From: CALGSZ01 sp042408955
GTDB taxonomy: Bacteria; Chloroflexota; Chloroflexia; Thermomicrobiales; UBA6265
NCBI GenBank assembly: GCA_042408955.1
Contig: JBHOQQ010000088.1
Location: 1-64,000 of the forward strand
DNA: 64,000 nucleotides
Reading direction: 5' to 3'
The position numbers and the translations under genes were made by a program. The notes beneath the pieces are model-generated. The model did not search any database, was not told the origin of the DNA, and saw only the letters and a program-made list of their open reading frames with translations. This document shows, one piece after another, positions 46,489 to 54,966 of this stretch (positions are counted from its first letter, which is position 1; every line of letters begins with the position of its first letter).

Positions 46489-49400
46489 CTACGACGCGGC
46501 CGGAGCGGTGGTGAAACGAGCGAGCGATGCTTTGGGCGCCGTGCCAAAAACCCGGAGATACGCATCGGCCCCAAAACTCGTCGGGAGCGGTTCGCCTTCA
46601 AGAATTCGGAACGTTCGCTGGCCGTTAGGCAACCGCTCGGCGCGCAAGAACATAGCCCGGGCAAGGTGATCCGCTTGCGCCTGATTGAACACCAGCCGCG
46701 CTAGGTGATACAGGTGCGTAACAAAGAAAACCTTGATACCTTCGTCGAGCAGAGCGTGGATGACGTGACGAGCGATCTCCGATCCCTCTCGTTCGTTTGT
46801 GGCCGCGAACGACTCATTGCAGAGCAGCAGACTCGTGGGCACGATGTGCTTGCCAATTTCGCTCATTCTGCTCAGCTCCTCCTCGAATTTTCCGAGCTTC
46901 ATCGTCGGATCTTCTTCCCGCTTGAAATGGGTGAAGATCTGCTGGCAGACGTTGGCGTGGAATGACGTGGCTGGCACAAACATGCCACATTGCATCATCA
47001 ACTGTGCGAGCCCCACGCTGCGGAGGAACGTTGTCTTGCCGCCCTGGTTAGCGCCAGTAATCATGACAAGGGAGATGCCGTCGGCCATCACGTCATTGGC
47101 GACGGGCTGGCCAGCCAGATGAAGCGCCAGGGTGGGGTCATACAGCCCACGGGAACGAAACATGGGCCTATCTGCTGGAAGCGGCGTGGGGAAAGATATG
47201 GCTGCACCCTTGGCAGTGAGCCGCTGATGCAAGTTCATACAGCCCAGATAGAAGGCAAGTTCAGTTCGGAGCAGCGCGAAGAAGTCGCGAATGTGATCGG
47301 CAGATTGTGCGAGAGCGTTGGCCACCGCGTTGAGCCCCTTGCCTTGGAGGGTTTCCAGGCTACGAAAGCCGCTCTCGTCACGGTCTGGAACGGTGAAGCT
47401 ATAGCTCGCTTGAGCGGGGCCGATCAGCCGCTGGAGCCAAGTCCGATGCGGAGCCTGATGGAGAATCTGACGTGCCGGCTTGTTCCCCGGGCCCAGTCCG
47501 GCACTCATGAAGACACCCTTGTTCAGTTTCAACTCGGAAAGATGTTGGGCGATGAGCGCGAAATAGGCGTCATCGAGCTCGCGCTGAAGCATGGTGAAGA
47601 ACTGGGTAAACCCTTCAGACCGGAATTGCTGACCGTAGGCATCTGCGATCGCCCGCAACCTTCGCAGGAGGCCGGCATACAGCTCCATCATCTGCACCGA
47701 TCGGTGAAGGATCGAGCCAGGAGAATCGCGGAGCCAGCCATAACGCACCTGTCGCTCAACATGAACGCCCTCGACAGCGATCTCGTAGAGTTGCCGCACA
47801 ATATCAGGGAATTCAAGGCAATCGGTCAGGATTTGCTGGCGATACATGATCGTTTGTGGATCCTTGAGACTAGAGAGCACAGCGTTCTTTGCCACCCCGA
47901 GGAGGAAGGCATCGCCGCCAGCCATGGCGTCAAAGATGGTCGTGAGCTCCAAATCCGCGATGAGTGTGTCGGCGTGAGGCGGTAGCGTGTCCTCTTCATC
48001 AACATCCCGATCTCGATACATGAGAAAAACCTTCATCACCCCGTTCGATCTCGGAGTAGGCTGGGACGGCGGCGCGCTTGCAGCGCGATGGTTCTGAGCA
48101 ATGCGCTGGCGGAGGGCATCATAGGTGAGCGCATATTTCTCTGCGAGGACGGCCGCGTAGGCGAGGCCATCGGCTGGCTTCCGGACGATGCGAAATGTGC
48201 GCTTGGCAGGGTTCTCCGGCACGACGGTACTGACCATGCTCACCGTTTCCGGGCCGAGGGTGGACAGCTCATCGATGAATGTCACATACACACCGATCAG
48301 ACCCCGGGCGATGAGCTCGTTCAAGACCGCGGTGCCTAGCAAGATGGCGTCGTCCAGTGTCGTGGAGCCGAAGCTTTCGTTCATGATGACGATACTGCGA
48401 TCGGTTGCCTGTTGAAGAATGTCTCGGATGCGCGTCAGCTCATCTTCCAGTTTGCCTCGCAGATTCTCGATATGCTCTTCGCGCTCGAAGTGTGTGAACA
48501 GGCGGTCGGGCAAGAAGAGCTGAGCCGTGGTAGCGGGAACGAGAAGACCGAGAGTGGCAAGGTAGTGCAGTTGACCGAACATGCGCGCAAACGTCGTTTT
48601 GCCGCCCTGGTTTGGTCCGGTGACCACGATGATGCGCTCCGGACCATGGAGATCGAAATCGTTGAGGACTACGGACTCGCCGCTGGCGATCAGTCGCTGG
48701 GCCAGGGCAACATCAAATCCGCCAGTGACCGCGATGTCTTTGGTGTCCGCGGATATCGTCGGGTAGCAAAACGGCAGGTTGGCATGTTGGAATCGAGAGA
48801 TATACTCGAGATATGCCACATAGAATTGCACTTCCCGGTCAAATGTGCTGATGAGAGGATCAATAAAATCGCGATATTTCGTGCAATATTCGTGCAGCGG
48901 CACAAAGATGTCGGGATAGAGGCGGTCGACCAACTCGACGATGCGCGCTTCGACATGATCCATTTCTGGCCATTCCGGCAGCCGTACGCGGTAATCCTTA
49001 ACCGCGCCACGCCGGAATTTTGCGAAAACCGTTTCGATCTCGGTGCTGTAGTCTGGCTCGTTCTCGTATCGGCTCACGGTCACCCGACCCCCACGGACGT
49101 GGAGGGTGTAGCGGACCGAGGCAAGTGCCTCACGGCGCGCGCTCGTGTTGTCATGAAATTGGGTAAAGGCGTCTGACGTAATGTAGGACCGTAAAGAGTT
49201 GTGAAACGCCTGAAGACCGGCTGACCGCAGGTCGGTCTGCGAGAGTGCGTTCGCGAGCGAAATGACGGCATCGCAGTAGGTCGCAGCGGCGTCGAGGAAC
49301 CAACGCTCGCGTTGTGGGAGGTAATGCGCCTTCTGCGATTGGGCAAGAGCGTCGCGCATGGCGCGCATCTTCTCGGCGAATGCCCGAACGGCCGCAACAA

Positions 49401-49629
49401 CGAGAGGCCGCTCCAGGTCGCGCAGGATCGCTTGGCGATACTGGATTGCCTCTGGATGGTGCAAGGGGGTGTAATAGAATGGTTTGAGATGATATTCGTC
49501 TCGTCCAGCAGTGATTGTTGCCACCACCTGATCCAGGTTCAAATCACGGAAGTGCAGAGGCTCTTCCGATTGGAGGTTATCCAGGGTGGTATCACCAGGC
49601 GGGAACAAGATGCTGCGAAACGAATGCAT
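46489..49629 (-). CDS. Tandem fusion of two MutS-like ATPases
   Basis: The 1046-residue protein consists of two homologous halves of about 500 residues with a short linker near 530-550. Each half has the MutS core: a helical lever part with a YRQ-x-IL motif (EAIQYRQAIL, TIMYRQQIL), Walker A GPNQGGKTTF near 336-345 or GANQGGKTTF near 856-865, a THFEREE/THFKREE segment, and a Walker B variant VIMNESFGST or LLLCNESFAAT. In both, Asn replaces the Asp of the usual DE. The N-terminal mismatch-recognition domain is absent. MutS acts as a dimer, so this chain may form both ATP sites in one molecule. Confidence 0.85.
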   Translation of the reverse strand: MHSFRSILFPPGDTTLDNLQSEEPLHFRDLNLDQVVATITAGRDEYHLKPFYYTPLHHPEAIQYRQAILRDLERPLVVAAVRAFAEKMRAMRDALAQSQKAHYLPQRERWFLDAAATYCDAVISLANALSQTDLRSAGLQAFHNSLRSYITSDAFTQFHDNTSARREALASVRYTLHVRGGRVTVSRYENEPDYSTEIETVFAKFRRGAVKDYRVRLPEWPEMDHVEARIVELVDRLYPDIFVPLHEYCTKYRDFIDPLISTFDREVQFYVAYLEYISRFQHANLPFCYPTISADTKDIAVTGGFDVALAQRLIASGESVVLNDFDLHGPERIIVVTGPNQGGKTTFARMFGQLHYLATLGLLVPATTAQLFLPDRLFTHFEREEHIENLRGKLEDELTRIRDILQQATDRSIVIMNESFGSTTLDDAILLGTAVLNELIARGLIGVYVTFIDELSTLGPETVSMVSTVVPENPAKRTFRIVRKPADGLAYAAVLAEKYALTYDALRQRIAQNHRAASAPPSQPTPRSNGVMKVFLMYRDRDVDEEDTLPPHADTLIADLELTTIFDAMAGGDAFLLGVAKNAVLSSLKDPQTIMYRQQILTDCLEFPDIVRQLYEIAVEGVHVERQVRYGWLRDSPGSILHRSVQMMELYAGLLRRLRAIADAYGQQFRSEGFTQFFTMLQRELDDAYFALIAQHLSELKLNKGVFMSAGLGPGNKPARQILHQAPHRTWLQRLIGPAQASYSFTVPDRDESGFRSLETLQGKGLNAVANALAQSADHIRDFFALLRTELAFYLGCMNLHQRLTAKGAAISFPTPLPADRPMFRSRGLYDPTLALHLAGQPVANDVMADGISLVMITGANQGGKTTFLRSVGLAQLMMQCGMFVPATSFHANVCQQIFTHFKREEDPTMKLGKFEEELSRMSEIGKHIVPTSLLLCNESFAATNEREGSEIARHVIHALLDEGIKVFFVTHLYHLARLVFNQAQADHLARAMFLRAERLPNGQRTFRILEGEPLPTSFGADAYLRVFGTAPKASLARFTTAPAAS

Positions 49630-49729
49630 CGTCGGTAGTCCTCATGTTCGGGTTCGCATGAGAGCGCTGATTCCCGCTGACCCTACGAACCGATGACTTC
49701 CTGATGCGCGGCTTGGGATACGCGCCCAA
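49630..49729. other. Short leader between the candidate small RNA and the MutS-fusion gene
   Basis: Between the T-tract of the small RNA terminator and the mutS-like ATG lie about 100 bases. If the RNA is an attenuated leader, read-through would enter the gene here. I could not identify a separate promoter or a strong Shine-Dalgarno site in front of the ATG. Confidence 0.4.
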
Positions 49730-49857
49730 CAAAAATGGCCTCTACCGCTGCTGGTGCAGCCAGTAGAAGCCATCAGCCGGCTAACCGGCGTAGCCGCCAT
49801 CGCCTGCGGCCCGCGGGCCTCATCGCATCATCGCCGGTCGAGCAAACGCCGACCGGC
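49730..49857 (-). ncRNA. Candidate structured small RNA (or attenuated leader)
   Basis: Transcription predicted from a strong promoter would begin at 49857, exactly at the 5' base of a perfect 8-bp hairpin (GCCGGTCG with CGACCGGC, loop of nine). A 12-base palindrome GGCCCGCGGGCC (49808-49819) follows, then a GCCGG/CCGGC hairpin near 49777-49790. A long terminator hairpin ends it. The agreement of promoter, first hairpin and terminator over about 128 bases supports a real transcript. No coding frame fits. It may act in trans or control read-through into the MutS-fusion gene; no known RNA family was recognised. Confidence 0.6.
49731..49772 (-). terminator. Intrinsic terminator of the candidate small RNA
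   Basis: On the minus strand the arms TGGCTTCTAC (49772-49763) and GTAGAGGCCA (49745-49736) pair with one wobble and continue through GCTGC/GCAGC to an ACCA loop. The 18-20 bp stem is followed immediately by TTTTT (49735-49731). Confidence 0.75.
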
Positions 49858-49863
49858 ACCTCC

Positions 49864-49893
49864 ATTGTAGCGGCGTGCGTGGTCCGGTGGCAA
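49864..49893 (-). promoter_or_regulatory. Sigma-70 type promoter of the candidate small RNA
   Basis: On the minus strand TTGCCA (49893-49888) and TACAAT (49869-49864) are separated by 18 bases; each differs from the consensus by one base. The predicted start is at 49857. Confidence 0.65.
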
Positions 49894-50014
49894 CCAGGGC
49901 GCTCGACCGGATCAGGTTTGGCGACTGCTCAGTATTTGCTAGACTTGCAAGCGGCCGCCATGCGGGTATCGCGTGGACGCCGTGCCAAGCACGGTGAGAT
50001 AGCCGGCGCGGGGA

Positions 50015-50791
50015 ATGCCGATGGAACCATCGCGAACGCCGCCACACCCTGCCGGCTCCAGTACGACCGGTACGCCGTCGCCTCCTGGAGGAAATGGCGC
50101 TGTGCGTGGCAGATGGCCTGCGCGCGGTCCAGGGCCAGAGCAGGCGCTCGCCCGCCTCAGCGACGTCGAGCTTGTCGCCAAGCTACAGGAGCGGCAGGCT
50201 GCCGCGCTGGCCGTCCTCTATGATCGCTATGCGCCATCGGTTCACGGGCTGGCGCGCGCGATTCTCCGTGATCCGCGCCTCGCCGAAGACGTGACGCACG
50301 ACGTGTTTTTACACCTCTGGCAGGATCCGCAAGCCTTCGTACCCAGCCGGGGACCGTTTCCTGGCTGGCTGCTGCGCGTGGCTCGCAATCGCGCCATTGA
50401 TGTGTTACGGAAGCGCCGAGAACAGCCATTCCTCACAACCCTCACCGACACCGGGGAGGCGCTCGATCCAGCGTCGTTGCTGGTCGATCCGGAGCCAGAT
50501 CCTGCCGATCAAGCAGTTGCTCAGGCAATGAGACAAGACGTCCGCCGAGCGCTGGCGAGCTTGACACCCGATCATCGCCGCCTGTTGGAGATGGCGTATT
50601 TCGGTGGTCTCACCCAGCGGGAGATTGCTGCTCAGGTGAATCGCCCACTCGGCACGATCAAGACGCAGATTCGCGCGGCGATGCAACGCATGGCTGACTT
50701 CTTACGCGTCCAACCGGCGGCACCAGGTGACGATCGCTGGCGAGATGAACCAGCAGTCGGATGCGGCAGAGGAGGCGCTGAGCCCCAATGA
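50015..50791 (+). CDS. ECF-type RNA polymerase sigma factor
   Basis: The 258-residue protein has a proline/glycine-rich N-terminal extension (1-45). Sigma region 2 is seen in ALYDRYAPSVHGLARAILRD and AEDVTHDVFLHLW, and region 4 in LLEMAYFGGLTQREIAAQ plus PLGTIKTQIRAAM. It would direct RNA polymerase to a stress regulon. The start is ATG 50015, but the ribosome-binding site is weak and an internal start after the extension is possible. The stop overlaps the anti-sigma gene start by ATGA, so its activity is coupled to that partner. Confidence 0.92.
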   Translation: MPMEPSRTPPHPAGSSTTGTPSPPGGNGAVRGRWPARGPGPEQALARLSDVELVAKLQERQAAALAVLYDRYAPSVHGLARAILRDPRLAEDVTHDVFLHLWQDPQAFVPSRGPFPGWLLRVARNRAIDVLRKRREQPFLTTLTDTGEALDPASLLVDPEPDPADQAVAQAMRQDVRRALASLTPDHRRLLEMAYFGGLTQREIAAQVNRPLGTIKTQIRAAMQRMADFLRVQPAAPGDDRWRDEPAVGCGRGGAEPQ

Positions 50792-51591
50792 GTGGCCCGA
50801 CGGCTCTGCCTATGACGTGCAACGAGGTGCAAGATGCGCTCGGCGCGTATGCCCTGGGAGCACTTGATCCCGAGGAGCAACGAGGGATCGCCCAGCACCT
50901 GGCGACGTGCCTCGAATGTCGGCAACGGCTTGCGATCTACGATGCAGTAACCGAGGCGCTAGGAAGTGCTCCGGACCCGGTCGCACCGCCGCCTGCTCTG
51001 CGCGAGCGGCTGTTACACACTCTTCAAGCCACCGCCGTGCCGGCCCGGCGCCCGCCGTTTGGTAGTCGTCATGCCGCACGGACGATCACCGTTTCATGGT
51101 GGATAGCGGGAGCAGTCGCTGCCATCCTGGTGGCACTCTTGGTTGGTTCCGGCCTGCTGGCAACGCGTTTGATAGAGACCCGGAATGAGCGGGCTGACGC
51201 CGTCGCGGCTGAGCGAAAGCTAGCGCAATACCTTGGATCGGGAGGCCGGGTCATCACCCTCACCTCGCTGCCGGCGTCGGATTACGGTGACTCGATTGGC
51301 CGTGGGAGGCTTATCACAGCGCCAGGTTTGCCTCCGCTGATCGTCGTCAATGGCTGCCCCCCGTCGGCGAAGCAGCGCATCTATCGTGTCTGGGTTGCCC
51401 GTGGCGATGACCGAACGCGCATTGGCGAACTCGTCGTGCGCGACGATGGCACTGGCTGGATGGAGGTCAAAATGTCGGAGCCCCTGACGAACTTCGATCG
51501 TCTTGGTGTCACCATGGAGATCGGTGGAGGAATTCGGCGAGATATCCTTGTCGGATCAATTCCCAATGGCGTAAGTGCATCTCGCCCATAG
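50788..51591 (+). CDS. Anti-sigma factor, RskA-like, with zinc-finger and one transmembrane helix
   Basis: The 267-residue protein has the anti-sigma zinc motif H-x3-C-x2-C in AQHLATCLECRQRL (about residues 36-49). A transmembrane helix lies at about 105-130 (WWIAGAVAAILVALLVG), and an extracytoplasmic anti-sigma-K domain follows with PPLIVVNGCPPSAKQRIYRV and GWMEVKMSEP. It would hold the ECF factor inactive at the membrane until a signal causes release. It is translationally coupled to the sigma gene. Confidence 0.92.
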   Translation: MSGPTALPMTCNEVQDALGAYALGALDPEEQRGIAQHLATCLECRQRLAIYDAVTEALGSAPDPVAPPPALRERLLHTLQATAVPARRPPFGSRHAARTITVSWWIAGAVAAILVALLVGSGLLATRLIETRNERADAVAAERKLAQYLGSGGRVITLTSLPASDYGDSIGRGRLITAPGLPPLIVVNGCPPSAKQRIYRVWVARGDDRTRIGELVVRDDGTGWMEVKMSEPLTNFDRLGVTMEIGGGIRRDILVGSIPNGVSASRP

Positions 51592-51643
51592 CACGACAGC
51601 AGGCCAAGCACGCGTTCTCTCGGCAAGCATCCGAAAAACTCTG

Positions 51644-51684
51644 TATAATTCACGTTAATGGAGGTAGGCTGCGGGAAGGCAGCC
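51644..51684 (+). promoter_or_regulatory. Candidate -10 box and leader hairpin of the zinc-ribbon gene
   Basis: A perfect TATAAT (51644-51649) lies after the anti-sigma stop, but no good -35 box sits at the right distance. A hairpin GGCTGC-gggaag-GCAGCC (51667-51684) follows in the predicted leader, which would be about 104 bases long. This resembles the long leaders of stress-induced genes. Confidence 0.4.
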
Positions 51685-51759
51685 GCGGACTGGGTCCACG
51701 ATCGCTTGGCGGCGCGGTGCCGTGCGTCGCTGCGCGGTGGAGGCTGAAACAGGCACGTC

Positions 51760-52161
51760 ATGGCCCTAGCGTTCGTTGATCAGACGCTTGTTTGCGTTGA
51801 TTGTCATCAACCGTTTGTCTTTTCTGTAGCAGAGCAAGCTTTTTATGCGGAGCGCGGATGTCGCCAGCCAGAGCGTTGCCCAGACTGCCGGGCGAAACGC
51901 CGGGCGGAGCGCAACGCGGAGGCGATCCGGGCCATTGAATCGCTGAGCCATACCGCCGAGCCCCTGACCGGGTCCGGCGGTTTTTGTAGCTCGGTGATTG
52001 CTGGCGGGCGCAGCCGGCGGAATGGCAAAGCGGCTGGTCCGCGGTTCGCCTATCCAGCGATTTGCACGGCCTGTGGCCGCCAGACCGAGGTTCCCTTCTC
52101 GCCGCGCAATGGCCGTCCGGTGTTCTGCCGGGAATGCTTCGATCTGCGGCGCGGCCGGTAG
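51760..52161 (+). CDS. Zinc-ribbon protein (zf-trcl-like plus second CxxC ribbon)
   Basis: The 133-residue protein has two zinc-binding parts. The first, CVDCHQPFVFSVAEQAFY and then ERCPDCRAKRR (residues about 10-50), matches the probable zinc-ribbon family with the FxFxxxEQxFY core. The second, CTACGRQTEVPF and then FCRECF (about 102-130), is another CxxC...CxxC ribbon. The linker is rich in Ser/Gly/Arg. Proteins of this kind may bind nucleic acids; the role is unknown. Confidence 0.85.
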   Translation: MALAFVDQTLVCVDCHQPFVFSVAEQAFYAERGCRQPERCPDCRAKRRAERNAEAIRAIESLSHTAEPLTGSGGFCSSVIAGGRSRRNGKAAGPRFAYPAICTACGRQTEVPFSPRNGRPVFCRECFDLRRGR

Positions 52162-52505
52162 CACGCGTTTCACGCTTCACCAAACAGGATGTCGCTTCCT
52201 GTGCCACTGCCGTCCGTGGGGCGACGCTCCTATTTCGAACCGAGAATTTCTTCCATCGCTTTTTCCTGAGCGCTGGAAGGCGCCAGTGCGTACCCGACGG
52301 TGACCTGATCAGCGTACTGCCGCTTCCCAAGCGGACCGCATGTCATCGTTCGTCTTTCCCGTCGCGCTCGTCCAACGCGCGGGCTGGAAGACCTCCTCCC
52401 ACGCTCCGATTCCAGGTTGGAACCTGGGACGCTCATTGCGGTAAGCCAGCGCGGCTGGCAAAGGGTCGCTCGTGGCGGGCAAGCATGCTAGGCTCTTCCA
52501 GGTGC
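52162..52505. other. Intergenic region upstream of fabD with a perfect dyad
   Basis: This 344-base region holds the perfect inverted repeat CCAGGTT-GG-AACCTGG (52412-52427), described separately. The stretch between it and fabD shows no clear promoter pair. Frames that cross the region are open extensions of fabD and have no coding signal. Confidence 0.5.
52412..52427. promoter_or_regulatory. Candidate operator upstream of fabD
   Basis: CCAGGTT-GG-AACCTGG is a perfect 7-bp dyad with two-base centre, about 80 bases before the fabD start. A second half-site TCCAGGT occurs at about 52497, just before the ATG. This is the expected size of a dimeric regulator site; the regulator is unknown. Confidence 0.4.
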
Positions 52506-53534
52506 ATGGCGGGCAATGCTCGCGGAGTGGGCGCCGCATCTGATGATGTGCTGCTGAGGGTTGCAGGAGTGAGCGAGGAGCTGTTTGAGGAGCGAGTAGC
52601 GCTGGTCTTCCCTGGGCAGGGGAGCCAGTTCGTGGGAATGGGACTGGAACTAGCGGCGATGTCACCGGCCGCGAAGCGCGTCCTGCGTGAGGCAGACACG
52701 ACGCTCGGGATTCCCTTGACAGAGATCATCTTCTCCGGACCGGCCGAGACGCTGGAGGATACCATCAATGCGCAACCGGCGATCCTGGCGGTCAGCATTG
52801 CGGCGCTGGAGGCACTGCGCGAGCGCCTGGCCGAGCACGGGAAGACGCTCACTCCGATGATGGTGGCTGGGCATTCCCTTGGTGAATTTACCGCACTGGT
52901 CGCGGCTGGATCTCTCACCTATCCCGATGCCTTGCTTCTGGTACGGGAGCGCGGGCGTTTGATGAAAGAGGCAGGAACGCAGCGGCCCGGCGGCATGGCA
53001 GCGGTGCTTGGACTCAATGACGACATGCTCGCCGGGATTTGCCGGGAAGCACGTGACGAGGGAGTCGTCGTCCTGGCCAACGCGAATTGCCCTGGCCAGA
53101 CCGTCATCTCGGGCGAGTTGCCGGCGCTTGAGCGAGCCATGGAGCTAGCAAAGGAACGCGGAGCGAAGCGTGTCGCGCGCCTAGGGGTCAGCATCGCTTC
53201 GCATTCTCCCCTCATGGCAGATGCATCGGCGCAGTTTGCGGCAATCGTGGCGCGGACGCCTCTGCGCGAGCCGGCGCTCCCCGTTGTGGCCAATGTCTCA
53301 GCCGAGCCATTGACCACGGTGGAGGCGATCCGGGATGAGCTTTCGCGCCAGATCGCGAGTCCGGTGAACTGGACCGGCTCCGTGCGCCGGATGATCGACG
53401 AAGGTGTCACCACGTTCGTCGAGATCGGACCAGGGCAGGTGCTGACCGGGCTGATCAAGCGCATTGACCGGGGTGTGCGGGCTATCGGACTCGGCGATCT
53501 TGGCGTGGGATTGCCTCCGGTCGTTGCGCGGTAA
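52506..53534 (+). CDS. fabD: Malonyl-CoA:ACP transacylase
   Basis: The 342-residue protein has the FabD signatures VFPGQGSQFVGMG near the N-terminus, the active-site GHSLGEF with S124, and ASHSPLM with the catalytic His. It loads malonate onto acyl carrier protein for fatty acid synthesis. The start is uncertain: ATG 52506 gives a 20-residue extension over typical FabD, and GTG 52569 would start just before the conserved region, but no strong ribosome-binding site decides. It is followed by fabF after 193 bases, with no acpP or fabG between. Confidence 0.93.
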   Translation: MAGNARGVGAASDDVLLRVAGVSEELFEERVALVFPGQGSQFVGMGLELAAMSPAAKRVLREADTTLGIPLTEIIFSGPAETLEDTINAQPAILAVSIAALEALRERLAEHGKTLTPMMVAGHSLGEFTALVAAGSLTYPDALLLVRERGRLMKEAGTQRPGGMAAVLGLNDDMLAGICREARDEGVVVLANANCPGQTVISGELPALERAMELAKERGAKRVARLGVSIASHSPLMADASAQFAAIVARTPLREPALPVVANVSAEPLTTVEAIRDELSRQIASPVNWTGSVRRMIDEGVTTFVEIGPGQVLTGLIKRIDRGVRAIGLGDLGVGLPPVVAR

Positions 53535-53727
53535 CCCGCGCGGACGGAAGAGCTGAGCAAGCTCGCGTCCGCTCGTGAACGGGCAGGCAACTTCCCGTAC
53601 ACTTGGAGACATCATGTGACCGGCCGGCAACGCGGGAAGGCGTCTCGGCAGGGAACGGTCGCGGGTGGGAACGAGCCATTCACGAAGTGTCGCATCAGGC
53701 GGCCATGCCAGGAAGGGGAGCCAGTCG

Positions 53728-54966
53728 GTGAGACGGGTGGTGGTAACCGGGGTGGGCGCGATCACCCCGCTCGGAATCGGGGTCAAGGCGTTCTGGGAGG
53801 GCATGGTCGCCGGTCGATCGGGCATTGATCGGATCCAGGCTTGGGATCCATCGTCGCTGGACGTCCAGATCGCGGGTGAGGTGCGTGGCTTCGACCCCAA
53901 GGATCACATGGATCCCAAGGCGGCCAAGCGCATGGATCGGTTCGCGCAGTTTGCCGTGGCTGCTGCCCGTGAGGCGATCGAGGGCGCGTGCCTGCGCATC
54001 ACCGATCAGAATCGGGACATGATCGGCGCGATCATCAACACGGGCGGTGGCGGTATCCCGACGATCGAAACAGAAGTCCAGAACATGTATACGAAGGGAC
54101 AGAAAGCCGTGAGCCCCTTCCTGATTCCGATCTTTGCGCCGAACATGGCCAGTTGCCAGGTCTCGATCGCGTTTGGGCTACGCGGACCATCGATCACGGC
54201 TGCCGCAGCGTGCGCCTCGGGCATTCAGGCATTCATTGATGCCGTGCACATGATCCGGCGGGGCGAGATTGATGTAGCGATCACCGGTGGAACCGAGGCC
54301 GGCATCACGCCGGTCGCCGTCGCTGGTCTGGCGAACATGAAGGCGCTCTCGAAGCGGAATCACGATCCGGCGGGCGCGAGCCGGCCGTTTGACCTGGAGC
54401 GAGATGGCTTCGTGTTTTCTGAAGGGGCGGCGGTAATGGTCCTCGAAGCCGAGGAGCACGCGCTCGACCGCGGCGCACCGATCATTTGCGAAGCGCTCGG
54501 CGGGGCGTACACCTCCGATGCGTATCACATCACCGCTCCAGATCCGACCGGGAGCGGAGCGGCGCTGGCCATGACGCGCGCCATCACGTGGGCGGGATTG
54601 CAGCCAACCGATGTCAATTACATCGCTGCTCATGCGACTGCCACACCGATCGGCGATATCGCTGAGACAGATGCGATCAAGCGGGCATTTGGCGATCATG
54701 CCTATAAGCTTGCCGTGTCGGCGAACAAGTCCATGCTTGGCCACCTTCTGGGCGCTGCTGGGGCGGTTTCAGCGCTCGGCTGCGTACTCGCCATCCGAGA
54801 TCAGATTGCGCCACCGACGATCAACCTCACGCATCCCGATCCGAAGTGCGATCTCGACTATGTGCCAAACGTGGCACGCAAAATGACCATCAACGTTGCG
54901 CTCGCGAATGGATTCGGCTTTGGCGGACAAAACGCGGTGGCCGTCTTCCGCCGGTACGAACGTTAG
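53728..54966 (+). CDS. fabF: 3-oxoacyl-ACP synthase II
   Basis: The 412-residue protein has normal FabF length with the Cys-His-His triad: C162 (AACASGIQAF), H302 (AHATATPIGD) and H339 (NKSMLGHLLGAAGA). It elongates acyl-ACP chains. GTG 53728 has AGGAAGGGGAG just upstream and matches the family start (RRVVVTGVGAITPLGIG); the frame is open further 5' but lacks such support. Confidence 0.95.
   Translation: MRRVVVTGVGAITPLGIGVKAFWEGMVAGRSGIDRIQAWDPSSLDVQIAGEVRGFDPKDHMDPKAAKRMDRFAQFAVAAAREAIEGACLRITDQNRDMIGAIINTGGGGIPTIETEVQNMYTKGQKAVSPFLIPIFAPNMASCQVSIAFGLRGPSITAAAACASGIQAFIDAVHMIRRGEIDVAITGGTEAGITPVAVAGLANMKALSKRNHDPAGASRPFDLERDGFVFSEGAAVMVLEAEEHALDRGAPIICEALGGAYTSDAYHITAPDPTGSGAALAMTRAITWAGLQPTDVNYIAAHATATPIGDIAETDAIKRAFGDHAYKLAVSANKSMLGHLLGAAGAVSALGCVLAIRDQIAPPTINLTHPDPKCDLDYVPNVARKMTINVALANGFGFGGQNAVAVFRRYER

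Noticed and set aside
46990..47985. A 331-codon plus-strand frame inside the MutS fusion
   Set aside because: It is antisense to two well-supported MutS halves and shows no domain or start signal of its own.
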